From the NCBI GenBank assembly GCA_022749995.1, contig JAKIWO010000008.1, forward strand, positions 1 to 37,543: 37,543 nucleotides of DNA. The letters are read 5' to 3'. The stretch is from Thermoplasmata archaeon. GTDB lineage: Archaea; Thermoplasmatota; Thermoplasmata; Lutacidiplasmatales; UBA184. Under the pieces are notes generated by a model that was given only the letters and a program-made list of their open reading frames with translations, did not search any database and was not told where the DNA came from. A program made the position numbers and the translations under genes. Below are positions 7,061 through 14,770 of this stretch, one piece after another; positions within the stretch are counted from its first letter, which is position 1, and every line of letters starts with the position of its first letter.

Positions 7061-7846
7061 GTGCCGACCACGATCGAGCGTCAAGGTAGCGTCGCACTGA
7101 TCCGGATCTGCCGCGCCGCGCGGCTCAACGCGCTCGATGTCCCGGAGTTTCGACAGCTCCGGGAAGCTCTCGAATCGGTGCGGCTGGACTCCTCGGTCCG
7201 CGCCGCCATCCTCACGGGAGAGGGTCGGGCGTTCTGTGCTGGAGGGGACGTGGCCGCCATGCAGGAGGCCAGCGAACGGGGGACGTTGCCCCAGTTCTTC
7301 CACGAGCTCACCGGCGAGCAGGAGCGCTCGGTTCGGGCGATTCTACTCATGCCCAAGCCGGTGGTGGCGGTGCTTCCCGGCGTTGCGGCCGGTGGCGGAC
7401 TCTCCCTCGCATTGAGCGCCGATTGGCGCATTGCCACTGAAGAGGCTCTGCTCGTGCCCGCCTTTCCAGCGCTCGGCGCCGTGCCCGACGGAGGTCTCAC
7501 GTACTTCTTGCCGCACTTCCTGGGCGTCGGCCTCGCCCAAGAGCTTCTGTTCACGAACGCCCGGATTGCCGGCCCGCGTGCGCGCGAGCTCGGGCTGGTC
7601 CACGAGCTGGTCGCACCAGATCGGCTAGAAGCGCGCGGGTGGGAGCGGGCACGGGAGTTGGCCGAAGGCCCAACGTTTGCCTACGGATGGATGAAACGGT
7701 TGATGGTGGCGGCGTTCTCCGGTTCGCTGGAGTCGCAATTGGCCCTTGAACGTGAGGGCGCCGTCGAAGCTGCCGATCGCTCGGATCTGGCGGAAGGGAT
7801 TCTGGCGTTCCGGGAGAAGCGCCGGCCAGTCTTCTTGGGACGATAG
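7061..7846 (+). CDS. Enoyl-CoA hydratase/isomerase (crotonase) family protein
   Basis: From the GTG at 7061 this encodes 261 residues, the usual crotonase size. Hallmarks are RLNALDVPEFRQLREAL, AAILTGEGRAFCAGGDVAAM (first oxyanion-hole loop), PKPVVAVLPGVAAGGGLSLA (second oxyanion-hole loop), SADWRIA, and FPALGAVPDGGLTYFLPHFL, where the catalytic-loop acid would lie. The PDGG version resembles PaaG-like hydratases/isomerases. One canonical catalytic Glu position appears to be Val/Ala, so the exact reaction is uncertain. It probably acts on acyl-CoA in fatty-acid, amino-acid or aromatic breakdown. No other beta-oxidation gene is nearby. A longer frame from GTG 7004 adds 19 poorly conserved residues; the TATA-like box at 7023 favours 7061. 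Confidence 0.85.
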   Translation: MPTTIERQGSVALIRICRAARLNALDVPEFRQLREALESVRLDSSVRAAILTGEGRAFCAGGDVAAMQEASERGTLPQFFHELTGEQERSVRAILLMPKPVVAVLPGVAAGGGLSLALSADWRIATEEALLVPAFPALGAVPDGGLTYFLPHFLGVGLAQELLFTNARIAGPRARELGLVHELVAPDRLEARGWERARELAEGPTFAYGWMKRLMVAAFSGSLESQLALEREGAVEAADRSDLAEGILAFREKRRPVFLGR

Positions 7847-7897
7847 CCGCCGGGGGCTGCGCCGCGCTCCTGCCGATTTCAACTCGGCCCTCGACCT

Positions 7898-8167
7898 TTG
7901 TCAGTGGCACGGCCAGGTAATGACGCTCGGGCCTCTCCGTGTCGCCGGGAAAACTTGCCCGAAGTCCGCGCTTGCCCATCGTGCCAGTCACCGATGGAAC
8001 ACGGTAGCCTGGCCTCGGAGTCGCTCACAGGCGGTGCAAAGTGGCACACGTCGCGATCGGTCCTCGCACTGGGGGGAGAGAAGATTGGCGAGTACACCGC
8101 CGGGGGGATGGTCTGGTTTGACGGCTTCCGCTGCGCCAGCTGCCGGTTGCTGGTCCTCCGTTTCTAA
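7898..8167 (+). CDS. Small zinc-ribbon protein, DUF6487-like
   Basis: Two CxxC pairs bracket the domain: CPSC (C26 and C29 in the longest frame) followed by MEHGSL, and CASC (C79 and C82) followed by LLVLRF. A conserved-looking KWHTS and a GGMVWFDGFRC strand lie between them. This spacing matches small zinc ribbons of the DUF6487 type, whose role is unknown. The longest frame starts with TTG at 7898, but GTG at 7904 and TTG at 7955 are equally possible, so the start is uncertain. It follows the crotonase gene by about 50 bp and converges on the membrane protein gene at 9160-8294. Confidence 0.6.
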   Translation: MSVARPGNDARASPCRRENLPEVRACPSCQSPMEHGSLASESLTGGAKWHTSRSVLALGGEKIGEYTAGGMVWFDGFRCASCRLLVLRF

Positions 8168-8293
8168 TGGCGAATCCGGCATCGCTTCCCCGCCGGTCGC
8201 GGGTGGGCTTTCCAGTTCGGCAGCTGGGTGTCGCGGAACTGCTGCTTACACACCCCTCATCCTCGATTCCGGACTTCTTGGCTCGAAGCGGCC

Positions 8294-9160
8294 TTAGTAG
8301 AGCGAGTCGAATCCGAAGGGTCCGGGCCGAATCCCGCCATCACGTCCAACTACAGGGATACCGCTGGCGGCCGTGCGACCCTCTGACAGAGCCGTGGCGC
8401 GTGCTTCGAATGGAACGCGTGCCGTGAGTGGAGCCACGACACCGGGACCGGCATCTCGGTTCACTGAGGGAGGGTCCTCGACGCTGCTCGGACGTTCGGG
8501 AACGGGGCAGCCCCCGCGGGATGGCCGACCCGCCCAGAGTAAACACGCCACCAACAGTGCCAGTACGACCTTGGAGAGGATGTAGCCGCTCCCCTCGGGA
8601 TTCGTGGGAAGTGCAATCGGCGGGATGAACGGCCAGAACCAGAGCCACCAGACCGCGAACGTCGCCAGGAACAGGGCGAGCACCGCCTGCGCACGCCGGT
8701 CTAGCTTCCAGAACGGGAAGGTCGAGACGCCGAGCGCGAGCCACACTCCGTTGAGGAACAGCGCGAGCGGCCAGAGCGCCCAGTTGTAGAGGGGGTACCA
8801 TACCCAGTAGGCGATCAATTCGTACGGTACTTCGTAGAGGTGCGTGAACGCGAACGGCACCGCAATCGCGACGAGCAATCGGCGGGGCCAGCTGAGTGCG
8901 TCGAGGGTGTACACGGCGAAGAGGAACAGGAGCACCGCGCACGCGTAGGTGACCGGGAATGCGTTGCCGGGGGTATGGCGGAAGGTGGCATTGGCCCAGA
9001 CGCCCAGAATGAACGGTCGTCCAAAGGCGATGGGCAGGCAGTCGGCGAGGATCCATGCCACGAGAGCGGGCCCAATGATGAGCTCCGGTCGTCGGCGCAG
9101 GAGCTCAAGCCAGGGCTCCTTCCGAGCGGAGGAGAGTTTGGTGACCTTCGACCCCGGCAT
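8294..9160 (-). CDS. Multi-pass membrane protein of unknown function
   Basis: The protein has 288 residues and about six transmembrane helices between 28 and 212. They are rich in Trp, Phe and Pro, as in YWVWYPLYNWALWPLALFL and FAVWWLWFWPFIPPIALP. A predicted cytoplasmic tail of about 75 residues is Pro/Arg/Gly-rich with no visible domain. The N-terminal 27 residues are basic and polar (KVTKLSSARKEPWLELLRRR). Charged residues within the membrane include an Asp and a Glu (VYTLDALSW, YEVPYELIAYW). I do not recognise the family. Its upstream region (9161-9300) contains a nested inverted repeat that could form a structured mRNA leader. It is divergent from the complex I operon. Confidence 0.65.
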   Translation of the reverse strand: MPGSKVTKLSSARKEPWLELLRRRPELIIGPALVAWILADCLPIAFGRPFILGVWANATFRHTPGNAFPVTYACAVLLFLFAVYTLDALSWPRRLLVAIAVPFAFTHLYEVPYELIAYWVWYPLYNWALWPLALFLNGVWLALGVSTFPFWKLDRRAQAVLALFLATFAVWWLWFWPFIPPIALPTNPEGSGYILSKVVLALLVACLLWAGRPSRGGCPVPERPSSVEDPPSVNRDAGPGVVAPLTARVPFEARATALSEGRTAASGIPVVGRDGGIRPGPFGFDSLY

Positions 9161-9167
9161 TCTTGGG

Positions 9168-9246
9168 CCTAGTAGGTCGCGCAGCGTGGATGGCCCGGCG
9201 GTCGCCCGCTGCCGACCACTAGGCGCCAGTCGGGCCAGCTAGTAGG
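9168..9246. repeat. Nested inverted repeat flanked by CTAGTAGG repeats
   Basis: An outer stem pairs TGGCCCGGC (9191-9199) with GTCGGGCCA (9229-9237), nine pairs with one G-T wobble. An inner stem pairs GGTCG (9200-9204) with CGACC (9213-9217). CCTAGTAGG at 9168-9176, itself near-palindromic, and GCTAGTAGG at 9238-9246 flank the structure, 70 bp apart. On the minus strand this would sit in the leader of the gene at 9160, if transcription starts near 9262 from the A-rich GGAAAAAC (9287-9294). It could be an RNA element, an operator pair, or chance in GC-rich DNA. Confidence 0.4.
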
Positions 9247-9387
9247 AGCCCGGAGCACGGCCATGGGGCTGCGTGTCCGCTCCACCGTTTTTCCGGGACT
9301 CAGGGGGTGTCCGAGTTCCCCGGACCTCGCCCGCGCATCGAGTTCCGACCTCATCGGCACTGAAGAAACCACCACGCTCGGGGGACC

Positions 9388-9396
9388 CTTAAATAC
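9388..9396 (+). promoter_or_regulatory. Promoter of the complex I operon
   Basis: CTTAAATAC is a strong TATA-like box in GC-rich sequence. It predicts transcription from about 9418-9422, about 25 bases before the chosen nuoA start. No other comparable box occurs within the 10-kb gene run, so it probably drives all eleven subunits and perhaps the two prenyl genes. Confidence 0.6.
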
Positions 9397-9432
9397 GCAC
9401 TCGGGGTGGAATGAGTGCTCCTCGTGAGCCGT

Positions 9433-9440
9433 GGGAGGGA
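9433..9440 (+). promoter_or_regulatory. Ribosome-binding site deciding the nuoA start
   Basis: GGGAGGGA ends 5 bases before the TTG at 9446. It can pair with the 3' end of 16S rRNA. This favours the TTG over the GTG at 9431, which would place the purine run inside the coding sequence. Confidence 0.45.
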
Positions 9441-9445
9441 CGTCC

Positions 9446-9808
9446 TTGGACAGCACGACCCTGTTCCTCGTTTTCGTCGTTCTCGCCGCGATTTTCGGCG
9501 TTGGTTCGGTCATCGCCAACCGCATGCTGGGCGCCAAGCCCCGCCGCGCCTACCTCCAGCCGCTGACCTACGAGTGCGGCCAGGAGCCCGAGGGGGAGGC
9601 GCAGATCGACTTTCCGACGCAACACTACACCTTCGCCATCGTGTTCGTAGCGGTGGACGTGATCGGGTTCCTCCTCGCGCTCTGGGGCCTGACCTTCCGT
9701 GCGCTGCGCACGAGCTGGGGCCCGACCCTCATCGCCTTCGGATTCACAGCCCTCGTGCTCGCCGGCATTTACTACGCCTTGAGCGGGGAACGGCGGTGGG
9801 TAGTGTGA
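9446..9808 (+). CDS. nuoA: Complex I subunit A (NuoA/FpoA-type)
   Basis: With the TTG start this gives 120 residues and three transmembrane helices, as expected for the family. The loop after helix 1 carries the signature [20 protein letters not shown], with the conserved Cys of the loop that is involved in the active/deactive transition in mitochondrial complex I. Helix 2 has the family [18 protein letters not shown]. NuoA is a small membrane subunit near the quinone cavity, beside NuoH and NuoJ. First gene of the operon; its stop overlaps the nuoB start by 4 bp. The GTG at 9431 would add five residues. Confidence 0.93.
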   Translation: MDSTTLFLVFVVLAAIFGVGSVIANRMLGAKPRRAYLQPLTYECGQEPEGEAQIDFPTQHYTFAIVFVAVDVIGFLLALWGLTFRALRTSWGPTLIAFGFTALVLAGIYYALSGERRWVV

Positions 9809-10404
9809 GCGCCGCCCCTACCGCGCTCCGAGCGGCGACGAACGCCGAGATGCCGCTGCCGATGATCACCGAGCCGGCGGTGTCGTTCGTCGAGATCGAG
9901 ACGCTACGGGCCCGGGAATTCGTCCCCGCGGCGAAGGAGGCGCTCGGCTCCATGCTCTCCGAGCAGGCCCAGGGGAAGCTGATCCGACCGATGTTCAACT
10001 GGGCCGGTCGGAACTCGCTGTTCCCGCTGCACTGGGGGCTCGCGTGCTGCGCCATCGAATTCGCGGCGGCGTTCGGAGCTCGCTGGGACGCCGAGCGGTT
10101 CGGCGTCGTACCCCGCTCTTCCCCCCGCCAGTGCGACCTGCTCATCGTCAACGGTACGGTCACGTGGAAGGTGGCGCACAAGCTGATCGCACTGTACGAG
10201 CAGATGCCGGAGCCGAAGTGGGTGATCGCGATGGGGAATTGCGCGACCGGCGGCGGCCCGTTCCGCACGGCCTACTCGGTGGTCCCCGGCGTCGACAAGC
10301 TGGTTCCCGTCGACGTGTACATTGCCGGTTGTCCCCCGCGGCCGGAGGCGCTGCTCGACGGCATTCTGCGGCTGGAGCAGCTCATCAAGGAGCGGAAGGA
10401 GTAG
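9805..10404 (+). CDS. nuoB: Complex I subunit B, carries cluster N2
   Basis: The GTG at 9805 overlaps the nuoA stop and gives 199 residues. All four N2 [4Fe-4S] ligands are visible: adjacent C81 and C82 in [10 protein letters not shown]146 in [11 protein letters not shown], and C176 in [12 protein letters not shown]. NuoB passes electrons from the peripheral clusters to quinone at the NuoB/NuoD interface. The N-terminal 40 residues, before the conserved core, are longer than in many homologues. ATG codons at 9850 and 9862 are alternative starts. The frame extends further upstream only as an overlap with nuoA. Confidence 0.95.
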   Translation: MSAAPTALRAATNAEMPLPMITEPAVSFVEIETLRAREFVPAAKEALGSMLSEQAQGKLIRPMFNWAGRNSLFPLHWGLACCAIEFAAAFGARWDAERFGVVPRSSPRQCDLLIVNGTVTWKVAHKLIALYEQMPEPKWVIAMGNCATGGGPFRTAYSVVPGVDKLVPVDVYIAGCPPRPEALLDGILRLEQLIKERKE

Positions 10405-10431
10405 TCCGCGCCGGGCGCGGAGGGGGGGCCG

Positions 10432-10902
10432 GTGGAAGCAGAGGAGGTGGGCGCGCGGCTAAGGGAACGGTTCCCCGACGTGGTGGTCGAGCCGTTCCCC
10501 GGGACCGCCGGAAGGATCCGGTTCCCGGCCGCGAGGCTCATCGAGCTGCTCACCGAGGTACGGGATGGACTCGGCTTTGACCACCTGGGCCAGGTGGGCG
10601 CCATCGACTGGGTAGAGGAGCGGGAACTGTTCTACACCGTCTGGTCCGACCGGGCCAAGCAGTACCTGTTCCTCTCGACCCGGATCCCGGCGGGCGAGCC
10701 GCACCTCGAGAGCCTAACTCCCGTCTTCCCATCGGCCAACTGGCACGAGCGGGAGGCCTGCGAACTAGTCGGGATCACCTTCGACCACCATCCGGACCTG
10801 CGTCCGCTCCTGACGCCGACCGGCTACCAGTTCCACCCGCTACTGCGCTCCTTCCGGCTGCACGAGCCCGAGGAGCTCGAGGTGAAAGTTCGCGATGTCT
10901 GA
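10432..10902 (+). CDS. nuoC: Complex I subunit C (30-kDa type)
   Basis: The 156-residue product has the NuoC fold and the C-terminal signature ANWHEREACELVGITFDHHP. This motif family is also found in hydrogenase-related complexes. The C-terminal LLRSFRLHEPEELEVKV docks against NuoD in known structures. It starts with GTG at 10432, preceded by the purine run GGAGGGGGGG (10419-10428). Separate nuoC and nuoD genes are present, not the enterobacterial nuoCD fusion. Its last 8 bp overlap nuoD. Confidence 0.92.
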   Translation: MEAEEVGARLRERFPDVVVEPFPGTAGRIRFPAARLIELLTEVRDGLGFDHLGQVGAIDWVEERELFYTVWSDRAKQYLFLSTRIPAGEPHLESLTPVFPSANWHEREACELVGITFDHHPDLRPLLTPTGYQFHPLLRSFRLHEPEELEVKVRDV

Positions 10903-12040
10903 GATGTGGATCAACATGGGGCCCCAGCACCCCATGACGCACGGACTGTGGAACCTCCGGGTCAAGATCGACGGCGAGCTTGTCCTGGACGTCGACCCCG
11001 AGATGGGCTACCTCCACCGCGGGATCGAGAAGATCTCGGAGGACCGGCACTACAACGAGATCATCACGCTGATGGACCGTACCTGCTACGTCGCGGGAAT
11101 GGCCTGGGAACACCTGTTCATCCAGGCCGCCGAGCACGCGCTCCACATCCAGGTGCCGGAGCGCGCTCAGTGGATCCGGACGATGTCGGAGGAGTTCCAG
11201 CGGGTCGCCTCGCACCTCATGTGGTATGCCGCGTTCGTCCAGGATATCGGGCTGATGAGCCCGTTCCTGTACGGCATGCGGGACCGGGACCTGGTCCTTG
11301 ACCTGTTCCAGAGCTACACTGGCGGGCGGCTCACGTACGAGTACATGCGGGTGGGCGGTGTGCGCAACGACCTGCCGCCCGGGTTCACCGATCAGGCCCG
11401 CAAGGTGTGCGACTGGCTCAGCGACCGGTTCGTCGAGTACGACCGGCTCTGCCTCGGCTCCGACATCTTTCACCGACGGTGCGACAACTTGGGCGTCCTC
11501 AAGGCGAGCGAGTGCATCCGCTACGGTATCACCGGTCCGATGCTCCGATCGGCCGGCGTCGCGCGGGATCTCCGCAAGGACCGCCCGTACGCCGCCTACG
11601 GGCAGGTCGATTTCGAGGTGGCGGTCGCCGACGGTGCCGACGTGACGGGACGCTATCTGGTCCGGATGGAGGAGCTCCGGCAGTCCCTGCGCATCCTGCG
11701 CCAGACGCTCGATTGGTTGGACCGCAACGCGGGTCCGGTGATGGCCGAGAACGTGCCGCGGTGGATGGGAGCGCCGTACGCACCGGTCGGTCGCGAGGGC
11801 TACCTGCTCAAGCGGGAGTACCCCAAGGGGGTCGGGTTCTCCGCCATCGAGGAACCGCACGGGGAAGCGCTCGCGTACGTCGTGAACGAAGGAGGCGAGC
11901 ACCCGTACCGGGTGAAGCTCAAGTCCCCCGTCTTCGTGAACATCGCCGCGGCCCGTCAGTACTTGGTCGGCTACCGGGTCGCGGACATCCCGCCTATCAT
12001 GGGCAGTGTCGACGTCTGCGTAGGGGAGGTGGACCGCTAG
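10895..12040 (+). CDS. nuoD: Complex I subunit D (49-kDa type), quinone site
   Basis: The 381-residue product matches the family length. It begins almost directly with NMGPQHPMTHGLWNLRVKID, whose His residues line the quinone site. MDRTCYVAGMAWEHLF follows, with the Tyr equivalent to the one that hydrogen-bonds the quinone headgroup. The C-terminus, MGSVDVCVGEVDR, is the family ending. The [NiFe]-hydrogenase cysteine pairs are absent, so this is a quinone-reducing complex rather than an energy-converting hydrogenase. The ATG at 10895 overlaps nuoC by 8 bp. Confidence 0.96.
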   Translation: MSEMWINMGPQHPMTHGLWNLRVKIDGELVLDVDPEMGYLHRGIEKISEDRHYNEIITLMDRTCYVAGMAWEHLFIQAAEHALHIQVPERAQWIRTMSEEFQRVASHLMWYAAFVQDIGLMSPFLYGMRDRDLVLDLFQSYTGGRLTYEYMRVGGVRNDLPPGFTDQARKVCDWLSDRFVEYDRLCLGSDIFHRRCDNLGVLKASECIRYGITGPMLRSAGVARDLRKDRPYAAYGQVDFEVAVADGADVTGRYLVRMEELRQSLRILRQTLDWLDRNAGPVMAENVPRWMGAPYAPVGREGYLLKREYPKGVGFSAIEEPHGEALAYVVNEGGEHPYRVKLKSPVFVNIAAARQYLVGYRVADIPPIMGSVDVCVGEVDR

Positions 12041-12044
12041 TCCC

Positions 12045-13175
12045 ATGGCCCCGCTCTCGCTCTACGGCGTCTCCAACTCGCTGGTTTCCACCCTCCTGCT
12101 CCATCTCGCGGCCGTACTGCCGGCCCCGCTCAGCACGCTACTCTCGAACGGGGACCTCATCCTACTCCTCTCGGTCCTGGTGTTCTGCGGGACGTTGCTC
12201 GGGGCGAGCCTCCTCAACACGATCCTGCTGATCTGGTTCGAGCGGAAGATGCTCGGCCGGTTCATGGACCGCCGGGGGGCCATGCACGTGGGCTACGCGG
12301 GCCTCCTGCAGAACTTCGCCGACGGGCTCAAACTGTTCCGCAAGCACACCTTCCGTCCGCAGGACGCGGACCCGCTCGGCTTCTTCTCCGCCCCGACGGC
12401 GTACATGGTCGCCTCGATCGTGATGTTCGGCATCCTGCCGGTCTCGACCGGTTGGAGTGCCGGCACGCTGCCGCTGAGCCTACTGCTCGCCTTGGTGGTC
12501 TTCTCCTTTGCTCCGCTGTTCATCTTCCTCGGCGCGTGGTCATCGGCGAACAAGTACTCACTGATCGGAGGGATGCGCTCGGCCGCCCAGATGATTGCCT
12601 ACGAGGTCCCCATCCTGCTCGCGGTGGTGGCGGTGGTGCTTCTCTCGGGGAGCTTCGACCTCACGACGATCGTGAACGAGCAGCGCAACTACTGGTTCTG
12701 GGGGCCGCTGTTCCTTGCGCTCATCGTCTTCGTGGCGGGGATGCTCGCCGAGATGGAACGGATCCCCTTCGACCTGCCCGAAGCGGAAGCCGAGCTCGTG
12801 GAGGGCTGGAACACCGAGTTCGGTGGGATGCTCTTCGCCTTCTTCATGCTCGCCGACTACGCCCGGGCGCTCGTGGGCAGCTACCTCATCGTGCTGCTCT
12901 TCCTCGGCGGCTGGACGCTGCCGAGCTGGGTGCCCGCGCCGCTCACCAACTTCCCGTTGGCCGGCATCTTCTGGTTCCAAGTGAAGACCTACCTGGTCTT
13001 CGGGGTGTTCATCTGGATCCGGGCCTCGCTGCCGCGCGTCCGGACCGACCAGCTGCTGCGGGTGGGCTGGATGCGGATGATCCCGCTCTCGCTGCTCTCC
13101 ATCGTCCTCGCCGCCCTCGTCGTCCTCGCCAAGTGCCTGCCGGTCTTCGGCTGCCTGCCGTCGATGGGGAGCTAA
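12045..13175 (+). CDS. nuoH: Complex I subunit H, membrane quinone-channel subunit
   Basis: The product has 376 residues and about eight transmembrane helices. Family motifs include FERKMLGRFMDRRG at the start, FNLP-like IPFDLPEAEAELVEGWNTEF (acidic loop near the quinone channel) and VFIWIRASLPRVRTDQLLRVGW near the end. NuoH links the quinone cavity to the proton-pumping arm. The first 30 residues include an additional hydrophobic segment. It starts 4 bp after the nuoD stop. Confidence 0.95.
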   Translation: MAPLSLYGVSNSLVSTLLLHLAAVLPAPLSTLLSNGDLILLLSVLVFCGTLLGASLLNTILLIWFERKMLGRFMDRRGAMHVGYAGLLQNFADGLKLFRKHTFRPQDADPLGFFSAPTAYMVASIVMFGILPVSTGWSAGTLPLSLLLALVVFSFAPLFIFLGAWSSANKYSLIGGMRSAAQMIAYEVPILLAVVAVVLLSGSFDLTTIVNEQRNYWFWGPLFLALIVFVAGMLAEMERIPFDLPEAEAELVEGWNTEFGGMLFAFFMLADYARALVGSYLIVLLFLGGWTLPSWVPAPLTNFPLAGIFWFQVKTYLVFGVFIWIRASLPRVRTDQLLRVGWMRMIPLSLLSIVLAALVVLAKCLPVFGCLPSMGS

Positions 13176-13179
13176 GACC

Positions 13180-13950
13180 GTGTCCGAAAGCACGACCGCC
13201 GAATCGAACAGCTCGGTGCTCTGGGTCGCCAAGCCGCTCATCACCGCGGCGCGGCAGTTCGGCAAGAGCCTGCTGCGCCCCTCGACGATCGTCTACCCGT
13301 TCGAGCGGCTCGAGGACCCCAAGTTCCGCGGCGCGGTCCGGATCGCGCCGGGCAAGCCGATCGGCGTGGGCCAGGTTTGGGACAACTACCGCGGCGTCCA
13401 CGCGCTGAACATCGAGACCTGCATCTCGTGCAACCTGTGCGCGTTCAGCTGCCCGGACCTGTGCATCGACATGGTCACCGTCCCCGGCGGGGACCCCAAG
13501 CACCCGAAGAAGTGCCCCCAGATCGACTACGGGAAGTGCAGCTACTGCGGCTTCTGCTCCGACGCCTGCCCCGAGGGCTGCCTCAGCATGACCACCCGGT
13601 ACGAGCTCTCGGTATCCAAGCGCTCGGACATGATCTACTCCCCGCAGCGGCTCGAGGAGGTGTTCAAGGCCAAGCTGCCGATGAGCCCGATCCGGGTCGA
13701 GCGTCCGAAGAACGAGGACGCGATCCTGCTCGACCCGCCGCTCTGCATCGGCTGCAACGCCTGCGCCCGCGACTGCCCGACCAAGTGCATCACCATGGTC
13801 GACCTCCCCAAGCCCGTCGCCAAGGCCGGGGAGAAGCTTCCCAAGCGGATCTGGAAGGAGCCGGTCGTCAACGACTCCGATTGCGTCCGCTGCGGCACCT
13901 GCATCTCGGTGTGTCCTAAGGAGTGCCTCTTCTGGGGGACTCACCGGTGA
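13180..13950 (+). CDS. nuoI: Complex I subunit I with four [4Fe-4S] ferredoxin motifs
   Basis: The 256-residue protein has four CxxCxxCxxxC motifs: C81/84/87/91, C120/123/126/130, C189/192/195/199 and C235/238/241/245. Each continues as CPxxC, so each has a fifth Cys. Ordinary NuoI has two such motifs and about 160-180 residues. The first pair, with its N-terminal membrane-facing helix region (VWDNYRGVHALN), is the normal NuoI core. The second pair looks like an added or duplicated 2[4Fe-4S] ferredoxin domain. Since nuoEFG are missing, the extra domain could accept electrons from a soluble donor; that is inference. Start GTG at 13180; its stop overlaps nuoJ by 4 bp. Confidence 0.94.
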   Translation: MSESTTAESNSSVLWVAKPLITAARQFGKSLLRPSTIVYPFERLEDPKFRGAVRIAPGKPIGVGQVWDNYRGVHALNIETCISCNLCAFSCPDLCIDMVTVPGGDPKHPKKCPQIDYGKCSYCGFCSDACPEGCLSMTTRYELSVSKRSDMIYSPQRLEEVFKAKLPMSPIRVERPKNEDAILLDPPLCIGCNACARDCPTKCITMVDLPKPVAKAGEKLPKRIWKEPVVNDSDCVRCGTCISVCPKECLFWGTHR

Positions 13951-14441
13951 GCCCGGAGGGACTCGCGTTTCTCGCCCTCGGGGCGGTCGCCGTAATCACG
14001 GCGCTCGCCGCGCTGCTCGTGCGCGAGCTGGTCCACACGATCATGTGGATCGCGTCGTTCTTCGTGGCACTCTCCGGCCTGTACTTCCTGCTCCAGGCGA
14101 GCTTCCTCGGGGTGCTGCAGCTGGGGGTCTACGCCGGCGCCGTGACCATCCTGTTGCTGTTCGGGATCATGGTCACCCGCCGACGGATCTTCTCCCGCGA
14201 GGCCGCCACGGGTCTTTCGCTCACGTCGCTCTTCCTCGCGCTGCTGGTCATCGTGCTGCTCGCCGCCGTAGCCTCCGACCTGGCCGGCGCCTCGAACTCC
14301 ACGACCATCCACAGCTACGCCGTGGTCGACCTCTCGAGCGCGCTGTTCGGACCGTACGGCGGCTGGCTGCTCCTGCTCGGCCTGGTCATGCTCTCTGCCC
14401 TCTCGGGCGCCATCTACCTGGTCCGGGAGGGGCGCGAGTGA
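13947..14441 (+). CDS. nuoJ: Complex I subunit J
   Basis: From the GTG at 13947, which overlaps the nuoI stop (GTGA), this encodes 164 residues with five transmembrane helices. The family stretch LQASFLGVLQLGVYAGAVTI includes helix 3 with its pi-bulge region, known to link quinone chemistry to the proton path. The frame extends eight codons upstream into nuoI, which is not needed. Its stop overlaps nuoK by 4 bp. Confidence 0.92.
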   Translation: MSPEGLAFLALGAVAVITALAALLVRELVHTIMWIASFFVALSGLYFLLQASFLGVLQLGVYAGAVTILLLFGIMVTRRRIFSREAATGLSLTSLFLALLVIVLLAAVASDLAGASNSTTIHSYAVVDLSSALFGPYGGWLLLLGLVMLSALSGAIYLVREGRE

Positions 14442-14761
14442 GCGACCCGATCACCACCGCCAGCTTCCTCGGGCTCTCCGGTGCGCTCCTCGGGATCGGC
14501 CTCTTCGGCATCCTGACCCGCCGCAACTTCATCCTGCTGCTGATCGCCATCGAGATCGCGATCAACGCGGCGGTGCTCAACTTCGTCTACTTCGCCGCCT
14601 TCGCCTCCACTCCCGCCAGCGGGCTCAACGGCCAATCCGCCGCCGTGGTGCTCGTGGGCCTCGCCGCCACCGAGATCGCGGTGGGGCTCGCCATCGTGCT
14701 GGCGCTCAACCGACTCCGCGGCTCGATCAACGTGACCGAGGCCACGAGCCTGCGGCTCTAG
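14438..14761 (+). CDS. nuoK: Complex I subunit K
   Basis: From the GTG at 14438 this gives 107 residues, close to the usual 100, with three helices. ILLLIAIEIAINAAVLNFVY contains the conserved membrane glutamate of helix 2, and VLVGLAATEIAVGLAIVLAL the second glutamate in helix 3. Both belong to the proton-translocation path. The gene overlaps nuoJ by 4 bp. It lies inside a longer open frame starting at 14045, which upstream of 14438 is only nuoJ in another frame. Confidence 0.93.
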   Translation: MSDPITTASFLGLSGALLGIGLFGILTRRNFILLLIAIEIAINAAVLNFVYFAAFASTPASGLNGQSAAVVLVGLAATEIAVGLAIVLALNRLRGSINVTEATSLRL

Positions 14762-14770
14762 GAGGCGACG

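Noticed and set aside
9287-9294. Plus-strand T-rich run as a transcription terminator
   Set aside because: No plus-strand gene ends upstream of it within reach. It is more plausible as an A-rich promoter element on the minus strand.
9262-9420. A roughly 50-codon plus-strand frame in the gap before nuoA
   Set aside because: It has no upstream TATA-like box, crosses the complex I promoter and has no recognisable features.
9411-9445. Small frame from the ATG at 9411 as the nuoA start
   Set aside because: It is not in the nuoA frame. The TTG at 9446 has a better ribosome-binding site.
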